The notes: generated from the letters alone by a model not told the origin. A DNA stretch of 64,000 bases from Arthrobacter sp. SLBN-83 (GCF_006715285.1 NZ_VFMX01000001.1:1240001-1304000), one strand, 5' to 3'. Counted from the stretch's first letter, positions 33,727-42,235 are shown. Translations and numbers: made by a program.

Positions 33727-34848
33727 CTAGGAGAAGCGGCCGGGACGGAACGTTGCCAGCATGGGGTGCTTCCTGCCGGTCAGGATCTCGCCGGCAAGAA
33801 GTTCACCTGCGATGAGGCCCAGGGTGGCTCCGGAGTGTGTGAACGCGACGAAGCATCCCGGCACCTGGCCCAGTTCGCCCAGGACCGGTTCGCCGTCGCC
33901 AGGAATCGGCTTGTAGCCCATCTTCCAGGAGGCCGGCTTGAGTTCCGGGTTGCCGGCCACCAGCTTGGACGCTTCGTCCGCCAGTTCCTGCACCACGTCA
34001 TCCGGGATGGTGAACGATCCGTCCGCGTGCTCGGTGATGTGCTCCTCGTACCAGTCGTGGTCCAGGGCGAACGTGCCGCCCGGGTTGGGCCGCAGCGCGG
34101 CGCGCGGGGTGTTCATCACCGCGGTGACCTCGTGCTGCACCTGCTTGGTCACCACCAGCATGGACACGGGGGAACCATTGGGGATGTGCACACCCAGGGG
34201 TTCGACGACGGCGGGAGTCGCTGCGCCGCACGCCACCAGGACGGCGTCGGCTGGGTAGGTCCCGCCCGCCGCGGTCTCCACGCCGGCGGTGCGGCCGCCC
34301 TCCACCGTGACCGAGGCCTTGCCGGCGTTGAGGACCAGTTCGCCGCCGCGGGCGTGGAACTCCTCCATCAGGAAGTCGATCAGGTCCGGCAGGCTGACCC
34401 AGCCTTCGCCGGGGTTGAAGATGGCGTTGTCCGGCACGGCACTGGAATCAATGCCGGGGGTGGCTGACGCAATCTCGTCCGGAGCGAGCAGCCTGGAATC
34501 GTAGCCAATGGATTTCTCGTAGGCATGCCGCGCCTCCGTGGCCTCCGCCTGGCCGGCCTCGTTCCACATGAGGCCGCCGCCGAACTGGAGCCATTCCCGC
34601 TTGGGATCGGAGGCAAAGAGGGTGCGGTAGCGGTCCACGCCGGCAACCCGCAACTGGTGGTAGGGGGTGGACCGTTCGCCCGCGGAGTTGAGCCAGGACA
34701 GCGAACGGCCGCTGGCTTCGCTGGCCAGGCCGCGCTCGGTCAGCAGGATCACGGAGGCGCCTTCACGCAGCAGGTGCACGGCGGTGGAAACGCCCAGGAT
34801 GCCGCCGCCGATGATCGCGACGCGCTTGGGAGCTGGAACAGAGGACAT
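33727..34848 (-). CDS. FAD-dependent amine/amino-acid oxidoreductase (DadA-like)
   Basis: A 373-residue protein. ATG 34848 has AAAGGGACACC upstream. The ADP-binding motif VAIIGGGILGVSTAVHLLREGASVILLTE begins at about residue 10, followed by SGRSLSWLNSAG near the flavin. The C-terminal PIPGDGEPVLGELGQVPGCFVAFTHSGATLGLIAGELLA is typical of the DAO/DadA superfamily, which oxidises C-N bonds of amino acids and N-substituted amines. It is the last gene of the LacI-linked ABC operon, suggesting oxidative cleavage of an imported nitrogen-containing compound. No membrane segment is seen; the electron acceptor may be oxygen or quinone. Confidence 0.9.
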   Translation of the reverse strand: MSSVPAPKRVAIIGGGILGVSTAVHLLREGASVILLTERGLASEASGRSLSWLNSAGERSTPYHQLRVAGVDRYRTLFASDPKREWLQFGGGLMWNEAGQAEATEARHAYEKSIGYDSRLLAPDEIASATPGIDSSAVPDNAIFNPGEGWVSLPDLIDFLMEEFHARGGELVLNAGKASVTVEGGRTAGVETAAGGTYPADAVLVACGAATPAVVEPLGVHIPNGSPVSMLVVTKQVQHEVTAVMNTPRAALRPNPGGTFALDHDWYEEHITEHADGSFTIPDDVVQELADEASKLVAGNPELKPASWKMGYKPIPGDGEPVLGELGQVPGCFVAFTHSGATLGLIAGELLAGEILTGRKHPMLATFRPGRFS

Positions 34849-34927
34849 TGGTGTCCCTTTCTGTGGAATTCGTGGTTGGGAAGGACGCGAACAGCGCGTC
34901 AAGGAAGGAAGAGTTGAGGGAGGGCAA

Positions 34928-35971
34928 TCAAGCCAGGGCGTGGATGCCTTCGATGACTTTCAGAACTTCGAGCGGACCGGCGGGATCCACCGGCAGCGGT
35001 CCGTTTCCGCGGAGGGCCGCGGCCAGTTGGACGTAGAACTGCGGGTAGTCGCCGCGTTCGGCGGGAACGGGAGACATTGCTCCGTCGACTCCCAGGAGCC
35101 CCCATGACTCCTGGGGATCGAGGCCGTAGGCAGGATCCGACGGCGGCATCCCGGCTGCGAGCGCCGGTTCCTGCCCGTCCAGCCCCCACTTGGTGTACCC
35201 GGCCTTTGAGCCGAGGACGTGGAAGCGGGCGCCCGCCTGGGCCGCCATGCCGTTCATCCACAGCCGTGAGCGGACGCCGGAGGCGTGCAGCAGTGACACG
35301 AAGGCCTCCGTGTCGGCCGCGTCCGGATGTCCGCCGCGGTTGGCTGTCTCGCCGTAGCTCCGCTCCACGGGGCCGAACAGCTGGATTGCCTGGTCGATCA
35401 GGTGGGCACCCAGGTCATGCAGGATCCCGCCGCCTTCGGCGAGGGACACAGTGTCCCGCCAGTTCCCGAACCCTTCGGGCCGCCACCACTCGAACCGTGA
35501 CTCGAAGCTGCTGACCTGGCCCAACGCACCTGACGCCAGGACCCTCCCTAGGGTCAGGAAGTCGGCATCCCACCGGCGGTTCTGGAACACCGTAAGCCGC
35601 ACCCCGCCGTCGTCAGCCCTGCTGATCAGCTCCTCACCCAGGGCGGAGGTGGGCACGAAAGGCTTGTCCACCACCACGTGCAGGCCGTGGGCGATGGCCG
35701 CTGCCGCCAGCTCAAAGTGGGTGTGCGGCGGGGTGCCCAGGATCACCAGGTCCAGGTCTGCCGAGAGGGAGAAGAGGTCTTCCGGCGTTCCAACAATCCG
35801 TGCCTGGGGGTAGAGGCGTGCCGCCTCGGCAGCACGTTCCGGTTGGGCCGTAACGATCACGTCGAGCGAGTAATCCGGGTTGGCCGCAATCAGCGGCGCG
35901 TGGAAGACCTTGCCGGAGATCCCAAACCCGACGACGGCGGTCCTGATGGGTTCAGCTGCAACAGTACCCAT
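34928..35971 (-). CDS. Gfo/Idh/MocA family NAD(P)-dependent oxidoreductase
   Basis: A 347-residue protein from ATG 35971, overlapping the ATPase stop by one base. The Rossmann motif TAVVGFGISGKVFHAPLIAANPDYSL, the LGTPPHTHFELAAAAIAHGLHVVVDKPF motif with the catalytic-type Lys, and GGGILHDLGAHLIDQAIQLFG define the family. These enzymes oxidise hydroxyls of sugars, inositols and derivatives; MocA itself acts in rhizopine catabolism. Its place between an amino-acid-type ABC importer and a DadA-like enzyme hints at a substrate with both polyol and amino parts. Confidence 0.92.
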   Translation of the reverse strand: MGTVAAEPIRTAVVGFGISGKVFHAPLIAANPDYSLDVIVTAQPERAAEAARLYPQARIVGTPEDLFSLSADLDLVILGTPPHTHFELAAAAIAHGLHVVVDKPFVPTSALGEELISRADDGGVRLTVFQNRRWDADFLTLGRVLASGALGQVSSFESRFEWWRPEGFGNWRDTVSLAEGGGILHDLGAHLIDQAIQLFGPVERSYGETANRGGHPDAADTEAFVSLLHASGVRSRLWMNGMAAQAGARFHVLGSKAGYTKWGLDGQEPALAAGMPPSDPAYGLDPQESWGLLGVDGAMSPVPAERGDYPQFYVQLAAALRGNGPLPVDPAGPLEVLKVIEGIHALA

Positions 35972-36750
35972 CAGAGCACCTCGGAGAGGAAGCGCTGGAG
36001 GCGTTCGCTGCGGGGGTTGTCGAAGAGTTGGGTGGGGGTTCCTGCTTCGACGACTTCGCCTTCGTCCATGAAGACCACTTGGTCCGCGACCTTGCGGGCG
36101 AAGCCCATCTCGTGGGTGACCACCAGCATGGTCATGCCGCGCCTGCCCAGGCCGGCCATGAGGTTGAGGACGCCTTTGACGAGTTCGGGGTCCAGGGCGC
36201 TGGTGGCTTCATCGAAGAGCATGACTTCGGGTTCCATGGCCAGGGCCCGGGCGATGGCGACACGTTGCTGCTGGCCGCCGGAGAGGTCGCGGGGGCGGTG
36301 GTCGGCGCGTTCGGCGAGGCCTACTTCGGCCAGGCGCTGGCGGGCTTTGGCCATGGCCTGGTTTTTGGGCATGCCCTTGACGGCCCAGAGTGCCAGGGCG
36401 ACGTTTTCCTCCGCGGTGTGGTCGGGGAAGAGGTTGAAGTGCTGGAAGACCATGCCGATGCGGGTGCGAAGGGTGTCCGGGTTGGCGCCCAGGATGCTGT
36501 CCCCGGCCAGGAGTACGTCCCCGCTTTTGGGTTCGTGGAGCCGGTTGATGCCGCGCAGCAGGGTGGATTTGCCCGAGCCGGAGGGGCCGATGATGCAGGT
36601 GGTGGTGCCGGGGGCGACGGTGAGGCTGACGTTGCGCAGGACCTCGATCTCGCCATAGGCCATGGTCAGGTTGCGCAGTTCCAGGGACGAGCCGTGGAAC
36701 GTGGGGGCTTCCTGGCTGGTGGTGTTTTTGGTGGGGGTGGGGGTGTTCAT
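35971..36750 (-). CDS. Amino-acid-type ABC transporter ATP-binding protein
   Basis: A 259-residue ATPase. ATG 36750 lies in an ATGA overlap with the permease gene; the frame extends further upstream but only as a shadow of the permease. Walker A GPSGSGKSTLL near residue 53, Q-loop VFQHFNLFPDHT, signature LSGGQQQRVAIARAL, Walker B VMLFDEATSALDPE and switch His VVTHEMGFAR are all present. The VFQHFNLFPH-type Q-loop is characteristic of polar amino-acid importers (GlnQ/HisP type). It energises the adjacent permease and binding protein. Confidence 0.95.
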   Translation of the reverse strand: MNTPTPTKNTTSQEAPTFHGSSLELRNLTMAYGEIEVLRNVSLTVAPGTTTCIIGPSGSGKSTLLRGINRLHEPKSGDVLLAGDSILGANPDTLRTRIGMVFQHFNLFPDHTAEENVALALWAVKGMPKNQAMAKARQRLAEVGLAERADHRPRDLSGGQQQRVAIARALAMEPEVMLFDEATSALDPELVKGVLNLMAGLGRRGMTMLVVTHEMGFARKVADQVVFMDEGEVVEAGTPTQLFDNPRSERLQRFLSEVL

Positions 36751-37535
36751 GTGTTGCTCCCGGTGGTCAGCGGTGAGGCCGAGGCGAGTTCCTTGACTTC
36801 GTTCAGGCCGCTGGTGGGCGGTGCGGGTCGGCGGCGGCCGGTGCGGAATTTGTTGTCGATGTGGTTGACCAGGTGGGTCAGCGGGACGGTGATCACCAGG
36901 TAGAAGACGCCGGCGGCGACCAGGGGTGAGAGGTTGCCGGAGAGCACGGCGGCGTCCTGGCCCACGCGGAAGAGTTCGCGTTCGGAAACCAGCAGGCCCA
37001 GGAAGTAGACCAGGGAGGAGTCCTTGACGATGGCGATGAACTGGTTCACCAGGGCCGGCAGGACCCGGCGGACACCCTGCGGGATCACCACCAGGGCCAT
37101 GGATTTGGCGTAGCTCATTCCCAGGGCCCGGCAGGCCTCCCCCTGGCCCTTGTCCACGCTGAGGATGCCGGCGCGGAAGATTTCCCCGATGTAGGCGCTG
37201 GCGATCAGGCTCAGCGCGATGATGCCCAGCGGGTAGGGCGAGGGCCCGAAGACCGACTGGCTCAGGCGGGCAAACCCTTGGCCGATCAGCAGGATGGTCA
37301 GGATGGCCGGCAGGCCCCGGAACAGGTCGGTGTAGATCCGGGCCGGGACCCGGAGCCACTTGGATGGTGAGATGCCCATGACGGCCACCACCATTCCCAG
37401 GACCGTGCCAAGGACGGTGGCAGCAACCGAGATGATCAGCGTGTTCAGCAGGCCAACAGCCAGCAGTTGGGGCAGGACCTCGGCCATAGCGCCGAAGTCG
37501 AAAAAGGTACGGATGATGGTGTTGAACCAGTCCAT
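36747..37535 (-). CDS. Amino-acid-type ABC transporter permease
   Basis: A 262-residue protein from ATG 37535. About five membrane segments are visible, with the EAA loop GEACRALGMSYAKSMALVVIPQGVRRVLPALVNQFIAIVKDSSL that docks to the ATPase, and the HisM/GlnP-type DLFRGLPAILTILL. A single permease suggests a homodimeric channel. The C-terminal 30 residues are hydrophilic. It lies 100 bases downstream of the binding-protein gene, with a short direct repeat GCTTACGT twice near 37614-37628 in the gap. Confidence 0.93.
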   Translation of the reverse strand: MDWFNTIIRTFFDFGAMAEVLPQLLAVGLLNTLIISVAATVLGTVLGMVVAVMGISPSKWLRVPARIYTDLFRGLPAILTILLIGQGFARLSQSVFGPSPYPLGIIALSLIASAYIGEIFRAGILSVDKGQGEACRALGMSYAKSMALVVIPQGVRRVLPALVNQFIAIVKDSSLVYFLGLLVSERELFRVGQDAAVLSGNLSPLVAAGVFYLVITVPLTHLVNHIDNKFRTGRRRPAPPTSGLNEVKELASASPLTTGSNT

Positions 37536-37635
37536 GATTGCTCTCAGACGTAGATTGAGTGAGGATGCCGGGCAGGCCGCGGGTGGCAGCCCGCCCGGCG
37601 ATGCGCCCGAAGGCTTACGTGCTTACGTGCCCCGG

Positions 37636-38499
37636 TTACTTGCTCGGGGCCGGTGAGGCAGAAGCGGTCTGCTCGGCCTTGGGCAGGTACTGCTCGGGCA
37701 TCGGGGAACCCGGGAACCACTTCTGGTAGAGCTTCTTCCAGGTCCCGTCCTCCATCGCAGCGGCCAGGCCTTTGTTCAGCGCTTCCTTGAACGCGGTCTT
37801 GCCTTTGGCGACGGCAAATCCGGCCGGGGCGTCGAAGGACGGGATGTCCGCGGCGCTGACCAGTCCGTGCTGGTCCTCGTACGCCTTCGCAGCCTCGTAG
37901 TCCAGGAAGTGGGCGTCAACGGTTCCGCTGTTCAGCGCCGCAATGGCGGTGTTGTTGTCCGGGAAGCGGACCAGGCTGGCAGAGGTGAAGTTCTTCACCG
38001 CATAGGCTTCCTGCAGGGTGCCCTGCACCACGCCCAGCCGCTTTCCGGACAGGCCGTCTACACCGTTGATGCCGGAGGTCTTGGTGGTGACCACCGTCAG
38101 GTAGCCGGCCAGGTAACCATCCGAGAAATCCACGGTTTCCTTGCGCTTGTCCGTGATGCCGATGGCGGCAACACCGGCATCGAACTGCCCGTTGGCCACT
38201 GCGGCAAGGAGGCCGGAGAAGTCCTGGCCGGTGAAGACCACGTTGTCCACACCGGCCCGGTGGGCCACATCCTTGAAGAGTTCGACGTCGAAGCCGGTGA
38301 AGTTACCGGAGGCATCGGCGAAGGTATAGGGCTTGGAGTCGCCCAGGCTGGCCACGCGGATGGTGCCGGGCTGGATCAGGCCGTAGGGGTTGTTCTCCGT
38401 GGTGGAGGCGGCGGAGGTGGAGCTGCAGCCGGAGAGCGCAAGCACCGCGGCGAGTGCGGCGGCGGCAATTCCGGCCGGGCGGAGATTCTTTTTCTTCAC
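37636..38499 (-). CDS. ABC transporter substrate-binding lipoprotein (family 3 type)
   Basis: About 287 residues from GTG 38499 (TTG 38511 is the alternative). A lipoprotein signal peptide [24 protein letters not shown] ends in a lipobox, so the mature protein is anchored at the outer face of the membrane. The mature domain shows SBP family 3 features: [57 protein letters not shown] and [16 protein letters not shown]. Such proteins bind polar amino acids, opines or related compounds. It is the first gene of the leftward operon, behind a promoter with twin LacI-type operators. Confidence 0.93.
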   Translation of the reverse strand: MKKKNLRPAGIAAAALAAVLALSGCSSTSAASTTENNPYGLIQPGTIRVASLGDSKPYTFADASGNFTGFDVELFKDVAHRAGVDNVVFTGQDFSGLLAAVANGQFDAGVAAIGITDKRKETVDFSDGYLAGYLTVVTTKTSGINGVDGLSGKRLGVVQGTLQEAYAVKNFTSASLVRFPDNNTAIAALNSGTVDAHFLDYEAAKAYEDQHGLVSAADIPSFDAPAGFAVAKGKTAFKEALNKGLAAAMEDGTWKKLYQKWFPGSPMPEQYLPKAEQTASASPAPSK

Positions 38500-38569
38500 A
38501 GCGTTGTCCAATCGTTGGGAGGGAGGCGGTGCTGTCAGGGCCGCCGAAGAAAGTCGCCGATGCTCTTGT

Positions 38570-38608
38570 TGAGTCCGGTCTCACACCATAGGATTGAGAC
38601 CGGACTCA
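38570..38608. promoter_or_regulatory. Paired LacI-type operators
   Basis: TGAGTCCGGTCTCA (38570-38583) and its exact reverse complement TGAGACCGGACTCA (38595-38608) lie 11 bases apart in the divergent interval. Each is itself a near-palindrome with a CCGG centre, as expected of LacI-family sites. They lie downstream of the leftward start site and overlap the likely -35 of the lacI-type gene, so one repressor could control both directions. Confidence 0.75.
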
Positions 38609-38622
38609 CATCGATGGATAGA

Positions 38623-38651
38623 AATGTAGCCGAAGTCACAAGGGGCGTCAA
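38623..38651 (-). promoter_or_regulatory. Promoter of the amino-acid-type ABC operon
   Basis: On the minus strand TTGACG (38646-38651), a 17-base spacer and TACATT (38623-38628) give a good promoter. Transcription would start near 38616, with both LacI-type operators just downstream at about +8 to +46. Confidence 0.65.
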
Positions 38652-38672
38652 CAACCCTTTCGGAAGGTGAAG

Positions 38673-39779
38673 ATGAACGGCGAAGGAGTACGACGGCGGG
38701 ACGTAACGGTTGCCGACGTCGCCAAGGCTGCCCAGGTTTCCAAAGCGCAGGCCGCGCGGGCGCTGGGAAATTACGGGGCCGTCAGTGACGAAGTCCGCGA
38801 GCGCGTCCTCGCTGCCGCCGAGGCGCTTTCCTACCGGCCCAACGAGCTGGCCCGCAGCATGAATACGGGGAAGTCACACACCATCGGCGTAGTGGTGGGC
38901 GATATCGAAAACCCACACTTTGGCCTGGCCACACGGGGAATCACGGACGCTGCAAAAAAGGCCGGCTACAACGTCATCCTGGTCAATACCGATGAGGACC
39001 GGGCGTCGGAAGTGGACGCAGTGCGGGTCCTGCTGGACAAGCGCGTGGACGGCCTGATTGTTGCCCCTGCGTCATCGGTTGAAACCGGACATCTCCAGGA
39101 GGTGCACGGGTCCGGGCGGCCGATGGTCTTCATCGACCGCACGGCCGGAGATATGCCGGTGGAGACCATGGCCGTGGACATGGCGAGGATTTCGAGGGAG
39201 GCCACGCAGTACCTGCTCGATGCGGGGCACCGGCGGATCGCCTTCATTTCCACACTGACCACCGACGCCCCCTACACGCCCGGGATGACTCTCGAGTCCT
39301 CCCAAATCGCGGACCGCATTGAGGGCATGCGGGAGGCGTTCCTTGAGTCCGGGCTGGATTTTCCGGAGGACCTGGTCCGCCTGAATGCAGGAGACGAGGA
39401 CTCCATTCGCAGCATTACCCGCGGAGTGCTCCGGGGCCCGGACCGCGCCACTGCCGTCGTCGCCTCCGACGGCCTGATCGCCCTTAGCGTGGTGGAGGCC
39501 ATCCAGGAACTTGGCCTGTCCATCCCGGCGGATGTTTCATTCCTGATGTACGACGATTTCCCGTGGACCAGGCTGACAACCCCTCCCCTGACCGTCATCG
39601 CCCAGCCGGTCTACAACATGGGCGTCGCCGCCGCCAAAGCCCTGATCCGGCAGATGGAGGGCTTGCCGCCCGCCGCTCCGGCTCAGTTCACGGCCACCCT
39701 GGTGCGGCGGGGGTCGGTGGGGCCATGCCCCGCGGGGACTGACCCGTCGCAGGGGCGGGTGGCAGCGAAGCTCAGCTGA
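38673..39779 (+). CDS. LacI family transcriptional regulator
   Basis: A 368-residue protein from ATG 38673 with GAAGG 5 bases upstream. The N-terminal LacI helix-turn-helix VTVADVAKAAQVSKAQAARALGNYGAVSDEVRERVLAAAEALSYRPNELARSM is followed by a periplasmic-binding-like effector domain (IGVVVGDIENPHFGLATRGI, RRIAFISTL, DRATAVVASDGLIALSVVEAIQELGLSIP). It is divergent from the ABC/MocA/DadA operon and separated from it by paired operators. Its 3' end overlaps the convergent enolase-family gene by eight bases. LacI control of an amino-acid-type importer is unusual and suggests a sugar-like inducer. Confidence 0.93.
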   Translation: MNGEGVRRRDVTVADVAKAAQVSKAQAARALGNYGAVSDEVRERVLAAAEALSYRPNELARSMNTGKSHTIGVVVGDIENPHFGLATRGITDAAKKAGYNVILVNTDEDRASEVDAVRVLLDKRVDGLIVAPASSVETGHLQEVHGSGRPMVFIDRTAGDMPVETMAVDMARISREATQYLLDAGHRRIAFISTLTTDAPYTPGMTLESSQIADRIEGMREAFLESGLDFPEDLVRLNAGDEDSIRSITRGVLRGPDRATAVVASDGLIALSVVEAIQELGLSIPADVSFLMYDDFPWTRLTTPPLTVIAQPVYNMGVAAAKALIRQMEGLPPAAPAQFTATLVRRGSVGPCPAGTDPSQGRVAAKLS

Positions 39780-40959
39780 CGCCGGCGCCCTCCAGGTTGA
39801 AGTAGGACCGGGCGTCCGGCGGCCGGATGTCTGCCACGGCGTCGCTGAAAATCCGCATGGGGTGCGGCGTGAAGGGGTGCTCGGCGATGGCGTCAAAGTC
39901 CAACTCGACGCCCAGGCCCACGCCTTCCGGGATCAGGACGTCGCCTTCTTCCGTGAGTTCGAGGCGCTCGTTGGAGATTTCGCTGCGCCATGGCACGTCC
40001 GACGCCATGATCTCCAGGTAGCGGAAATTCGGCAGGGCCGCACCGAGCTGCAAGGTTGCTGCGGTGCTTAGGGGTCCGCTCGGGTTGTGCGGTGCGAAGG
40101 GAACGTAGTGGGCTGCCGCCAGTGTGGAAATGAACGAGAGCTCCAGGAAGCCCCCGGCATGGGTGACGTCAGGCTGGATGTAGTCCACTGCGCGGCGCCC
40201 AAGGGCGGGAATGAAGGTGTTCCGTCCCATCCACCGCTCCCCCGCCGCTATGGGGACAGGCGATTTGCTGCGTACCTCGATGAGCGCGTCGATGCCGTCC
40301 GGTGGGCAGGGCTCCTCGAAGAACACGGGCTGGAACTGTTCAATTTCCCGCGCCACGCGGATGGCGGTGGGCACGTCGAAGCGGCCGTGCCCTTCGATGA
40401 ACAGCTCAACGTCATCACCCACCGCCTCCCGGACAGCGGCAATGGGCTCGAGCATGCGGCGGAGATCGCCAGGTTCCAAGGTGAGGTCTGCAGCTTCGAA
40501 GGGATCCCACTTGAGTCCCCGGAAGCCCTGGCCCACCGTGTGGACGGCGGCCTTGGCGAATTCCTCAGGCGTTTTGGCCCCTGAAAACCAGCCGTTGGCG
40601 TACGCGCGGACCCTGTCACGGACCTGCCCGCCCAGCATCCGGTGGACCGGGACGCCCAATGAGCGTGCGGAGACATCCCACATGGCCATTTCAAGGGCGC
40701 TCAGGGCGGTCATCGAGACGGGACCGCCGCGCCAGTACGCGTCGCGGTTCACCTTATAGATGGTCTGGGCAATCCGGGTGGGATCCTTGCCGCGTACAGC
40801 GTCTGCAAGGACCGCTACTGCGCCGCGGACTGCGTGCTCCTGGCCTTCGAGGGTGGCTTCCGCTATTCCGGTAAGGCCTTCATCGGTGCTCAACCGGACA
40901 AAGATGAGGTTGGTCCGGTAAAAATCCACCACAACGGTGTCGAGGTTGGTGATTTTCAT
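39772..40959 (-). CDS. Enolase-superfamily sugar-acid dehydratase (mandelate racemase/muconate lactonizing type)
   Basis: A 395-residue protein from ATG 40959. It has the capping domain (VDFYRTNLIFVRLSTDEGLTGIAEATLEGQEHAV) and the barrel with metal ligands in VELFIEGHGRFD, VFFEEPCPP and AAGERWMGR. GLKWDPFE carries a candidate catalytic Lys and PHNPSGPLS a His. The GER-x3-R motif and PHNPSGP favour the D-galactonate/mannonate dehydratase branch. It dehydrates an acid sugar to a 2-keto-3-deoxy sugar acid. It is convergent with one LacI gene and lies in line downstream of another LacI gene at 41 kb. Exact substrate unknown. Confidence 0.9.
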   Translation of the reverse strand: MKITNLDTVVVDFYRTNLIFVRLSTDEGLTGIAEATLEGQEHAVRGAVAVLADAVRGKDPTRIAQTIYKVNRDAYWRGGPVSMTALSALEMAMWDVSARSLGVPVHRMLGGQVRDRVRAYANGWFSGAKTPEEFAKAAVHTVGQGFRGLKWDPFEAADLTLEPGDLRRMLEPIAAVREAVGDDVELFIEGHGRFDVPTAIRVAREIEQFQPVFFEEPCPPDGIDALIEVRSKSPVPIAAGERWMGRNTFIPALGRRAVDYIQPDVTHAGGFLELSFISTLAAAHYVPFAPHNPSGPLSTAATLQLGAALPNFRYLEIMASDVPWRSEISNERLELTEEGDVLIPEGVGLGVELDFDAIAEHPFTPHPMRIFSDAVADIRPPDARSYFNLEGAGVS

Positions 40960-41008
40960 GCGTTGATGTCTTTCACTAGTTGTCCAGGACGCCCCGGGCG
41001 TGGCCTCC

Positions 41009-42052
41009 TTAGGCTGCGGGCGGGGCGGTGGATTCTCGGACGATCACCTGGGTGGCCAACTCCACGCGGTGGGAATCCAGGATCTCGCCCTGTGCCTGCC
41101 GCAGGAGTGACCTCAGCGCGGCCCTGCCCATCTCTTCAAGGGGCTGGGCCACCGAACTCAATGAGGGGACTGACTGCTCGCCCTGGTTGGTCCCGTCGAA
41201 ACCGATGAGGCTGATGTCCTCCGGAACCCTGATCCCGTGATGCCGCGCCTCACTGAGGACGCCCAGGGCAATCGAGTCGCTGCCGGCGAAGATGGCCGTG
41301 GGGAGGGGGTCCAGCTTCAGCAGCTCCTGGAATCCCTTGACCCCGCCCTCTGTCCGGAAATGGCCGCCGGACACGATGTATCCGGGGTCAACCTCAATGC
41401 CTTGCGCCATTAGGGCAGCCATATAACCGTGAAGCCGCGCCTGGTTGCATTCCGCACCCTCGATCCCGCCAATGTAGGCGATGCGCCGGTGGCCCAGTCC
41501 CAGGAGATGTTCGGTTGCCGCCTTGCCGCCTGCCCAGTTGGTCGCCCCAACGCTGACCACGTCCGCGGAGGGGGGGTTGAGCGGGTCGATCACCACAACC
41601 GGGATCTGGCGGCGGCGGAACGCATGCAGTTGTGCCTCGCTGAAGGCCGAAGTCACCACGATCATCCCCGCCCTGCCCTCTTCAAGCATGCGCTGGGCGC
41701 GGCGTTCCGGGGTCTGCCGGCCAGGCGTGGACTGGCCTGTCACACTCACCAGGATTTCGACGTCGGCCCCCGCTGCGAACTGGAGGATGCCGTTCAGCAC
41801 CTGGATGGTGTAAGCAGAGTCGAGCACATCGATCACCACTTCGACGACTGTTGCACTGTCGGCGGCGGCCCTGCGCTGCACGGGCGACTGGTAACCCGCC
41901 TGCTCCAGCACCGCAAGGATCCGCGCCCTGGTTTCGGGGGCCACGTCGTCACGGCCGTTCACCACCTTGGAGACAGTCGGTGCCGATACCCCGGCCTGCC
42001 TGGCCACGGTTGCGAGCGTTGGCTTCGTCCGCTCGGGCAATTTGGTCGTCAT
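41009..42052 (-). CDS. LacI family transcriptional regulator of the sugar ABC operon
   Basis: About 347 residues from ATG 42052; the upstream ATG at 42085 is rejected because it sits downstream of, and nearly on, the -10 element. The helix-turn-helix PTLATVARQAGVSAPTVSKVVNGRDDVAPETRARILAVLEQAGY and the sugar-binding-like domain (GRAGMIVVTSAFSEAQLHAF, LGHRRIAYIGG, PTAIFAGSDSIALGVLSEARHHGIRVPEDISLIGFDG) are complete. It diverges from the sugar ABC operon and very probably represses it through the inverted repeat at 42216-42235. Confidence 0.94.
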   Translation of the reverse strand: MTTKLPERTKPTLATVARQAGVSAPTVSKVVNGRDDVAPETRARILAVLEQAGYQSPVQRRAAADSATVVEVVIDVLDSAYTIQVLNGILQFAAGADVEILVSVTGQSTPGRQTPERRAQRMLEEGRAGMIVVTSAFSEAQLHAFRRRQIPVVVIDPLNPPSADVVSVGATNWAGGKAATEHLLGLGHRRIAYIGGIEGAECNQARLHGYMAALMAQGIEVDPGYIVSGGHFRTEGGVKGFQELLKLDPLPTAIFAGSDSIALGVLSEARHHGIRVPEDISLIGFDGTNQGEQSVPSLSSVAQPLEEMGRAALRSLLRQAQGEILDSHRVELATQVIVRESTAPPAA

Positions 42053-42087
42053 GGGTTCGCAATCTTTCGAAGGTGGGAAGTGCATTC

Positions 42088-42117
42088 ATTCTGAAGAACA
42101 GGCACTTCGTCCGTCAA
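42088..42117 (-). promoter_or_regulatory. Promoter of the lacI-type gene
   Basis: On the minus strand TTGACG (42112-42117), an 18-base spacer and CAGAAT (42088-42093). A TTCGAA site (42066-42071) matching the half-sites of the nearby operator lies just downstream of the expected start, compatible with autoregulation. Confidence 0.6.
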
Positions 42118-42159
42118 GGCTTGGCCAAAACAGGCTTTACTTCGGAAAATATCCTCTAC

Positions 42160-42194
42160 GATCCCTTGACTACGGGGATCTTTGGCGCTTTAGT
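42160..42194 (+). promoter_or_regulatory. Promoter of the sugar ABC operon
   Basis: TTGACT (42166-42171), a 17-base spacer and TTTAGT (42189-42194) form the promoter. GATCCC (42160-42165) and GGGATC (42175-42180) flank the -35 as an inverted repeat, possibly a site for a second regulator. Confidence 0.65.
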
Positions 42195-42215
42195 TTACAG
42201 CGTGACTTATATCAC

Positions 42216-42235
42216 CGTTCGAAATGTTTCGAACG
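42216..42235. promoter_or_regulatory. Perfect inverted repeat, LacI operator of the sugar ABC operon
   Basis: CGTTCGAAA (42216-42224), TG, TTTCGAACG (42227-42235). The arms are perfect 9-mers. It lies just downstream of the predicted start of the rightward operon and about 54 bases before the binding-protein start codon, where repressor would block transcription. Confidence 0.78.

Noticed and set aside
36751..37359. Long N-terminal extension of the ABC ATPase frame, rich in Pro, Arg and Gly
   Set aside because: It is the shadow of the permease gene in another frame; the ATPase starts at ATG 36750 with a normal ABC N-terminus.
37614..37628. Direct repeat GCTTACGT GCTTACGT between binding-protein and permease genes
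   Set aside because: It is only two 8-base copies, with no sign of a CRISPR, slipped coding sequence or mobile-element target site.
42053..42085. Upstream ATG 42085 as start of the LacI protein
   Set aside because: It lies directly beside the -10 hexamer of the predicted promoter, so it would precede the transcript start.
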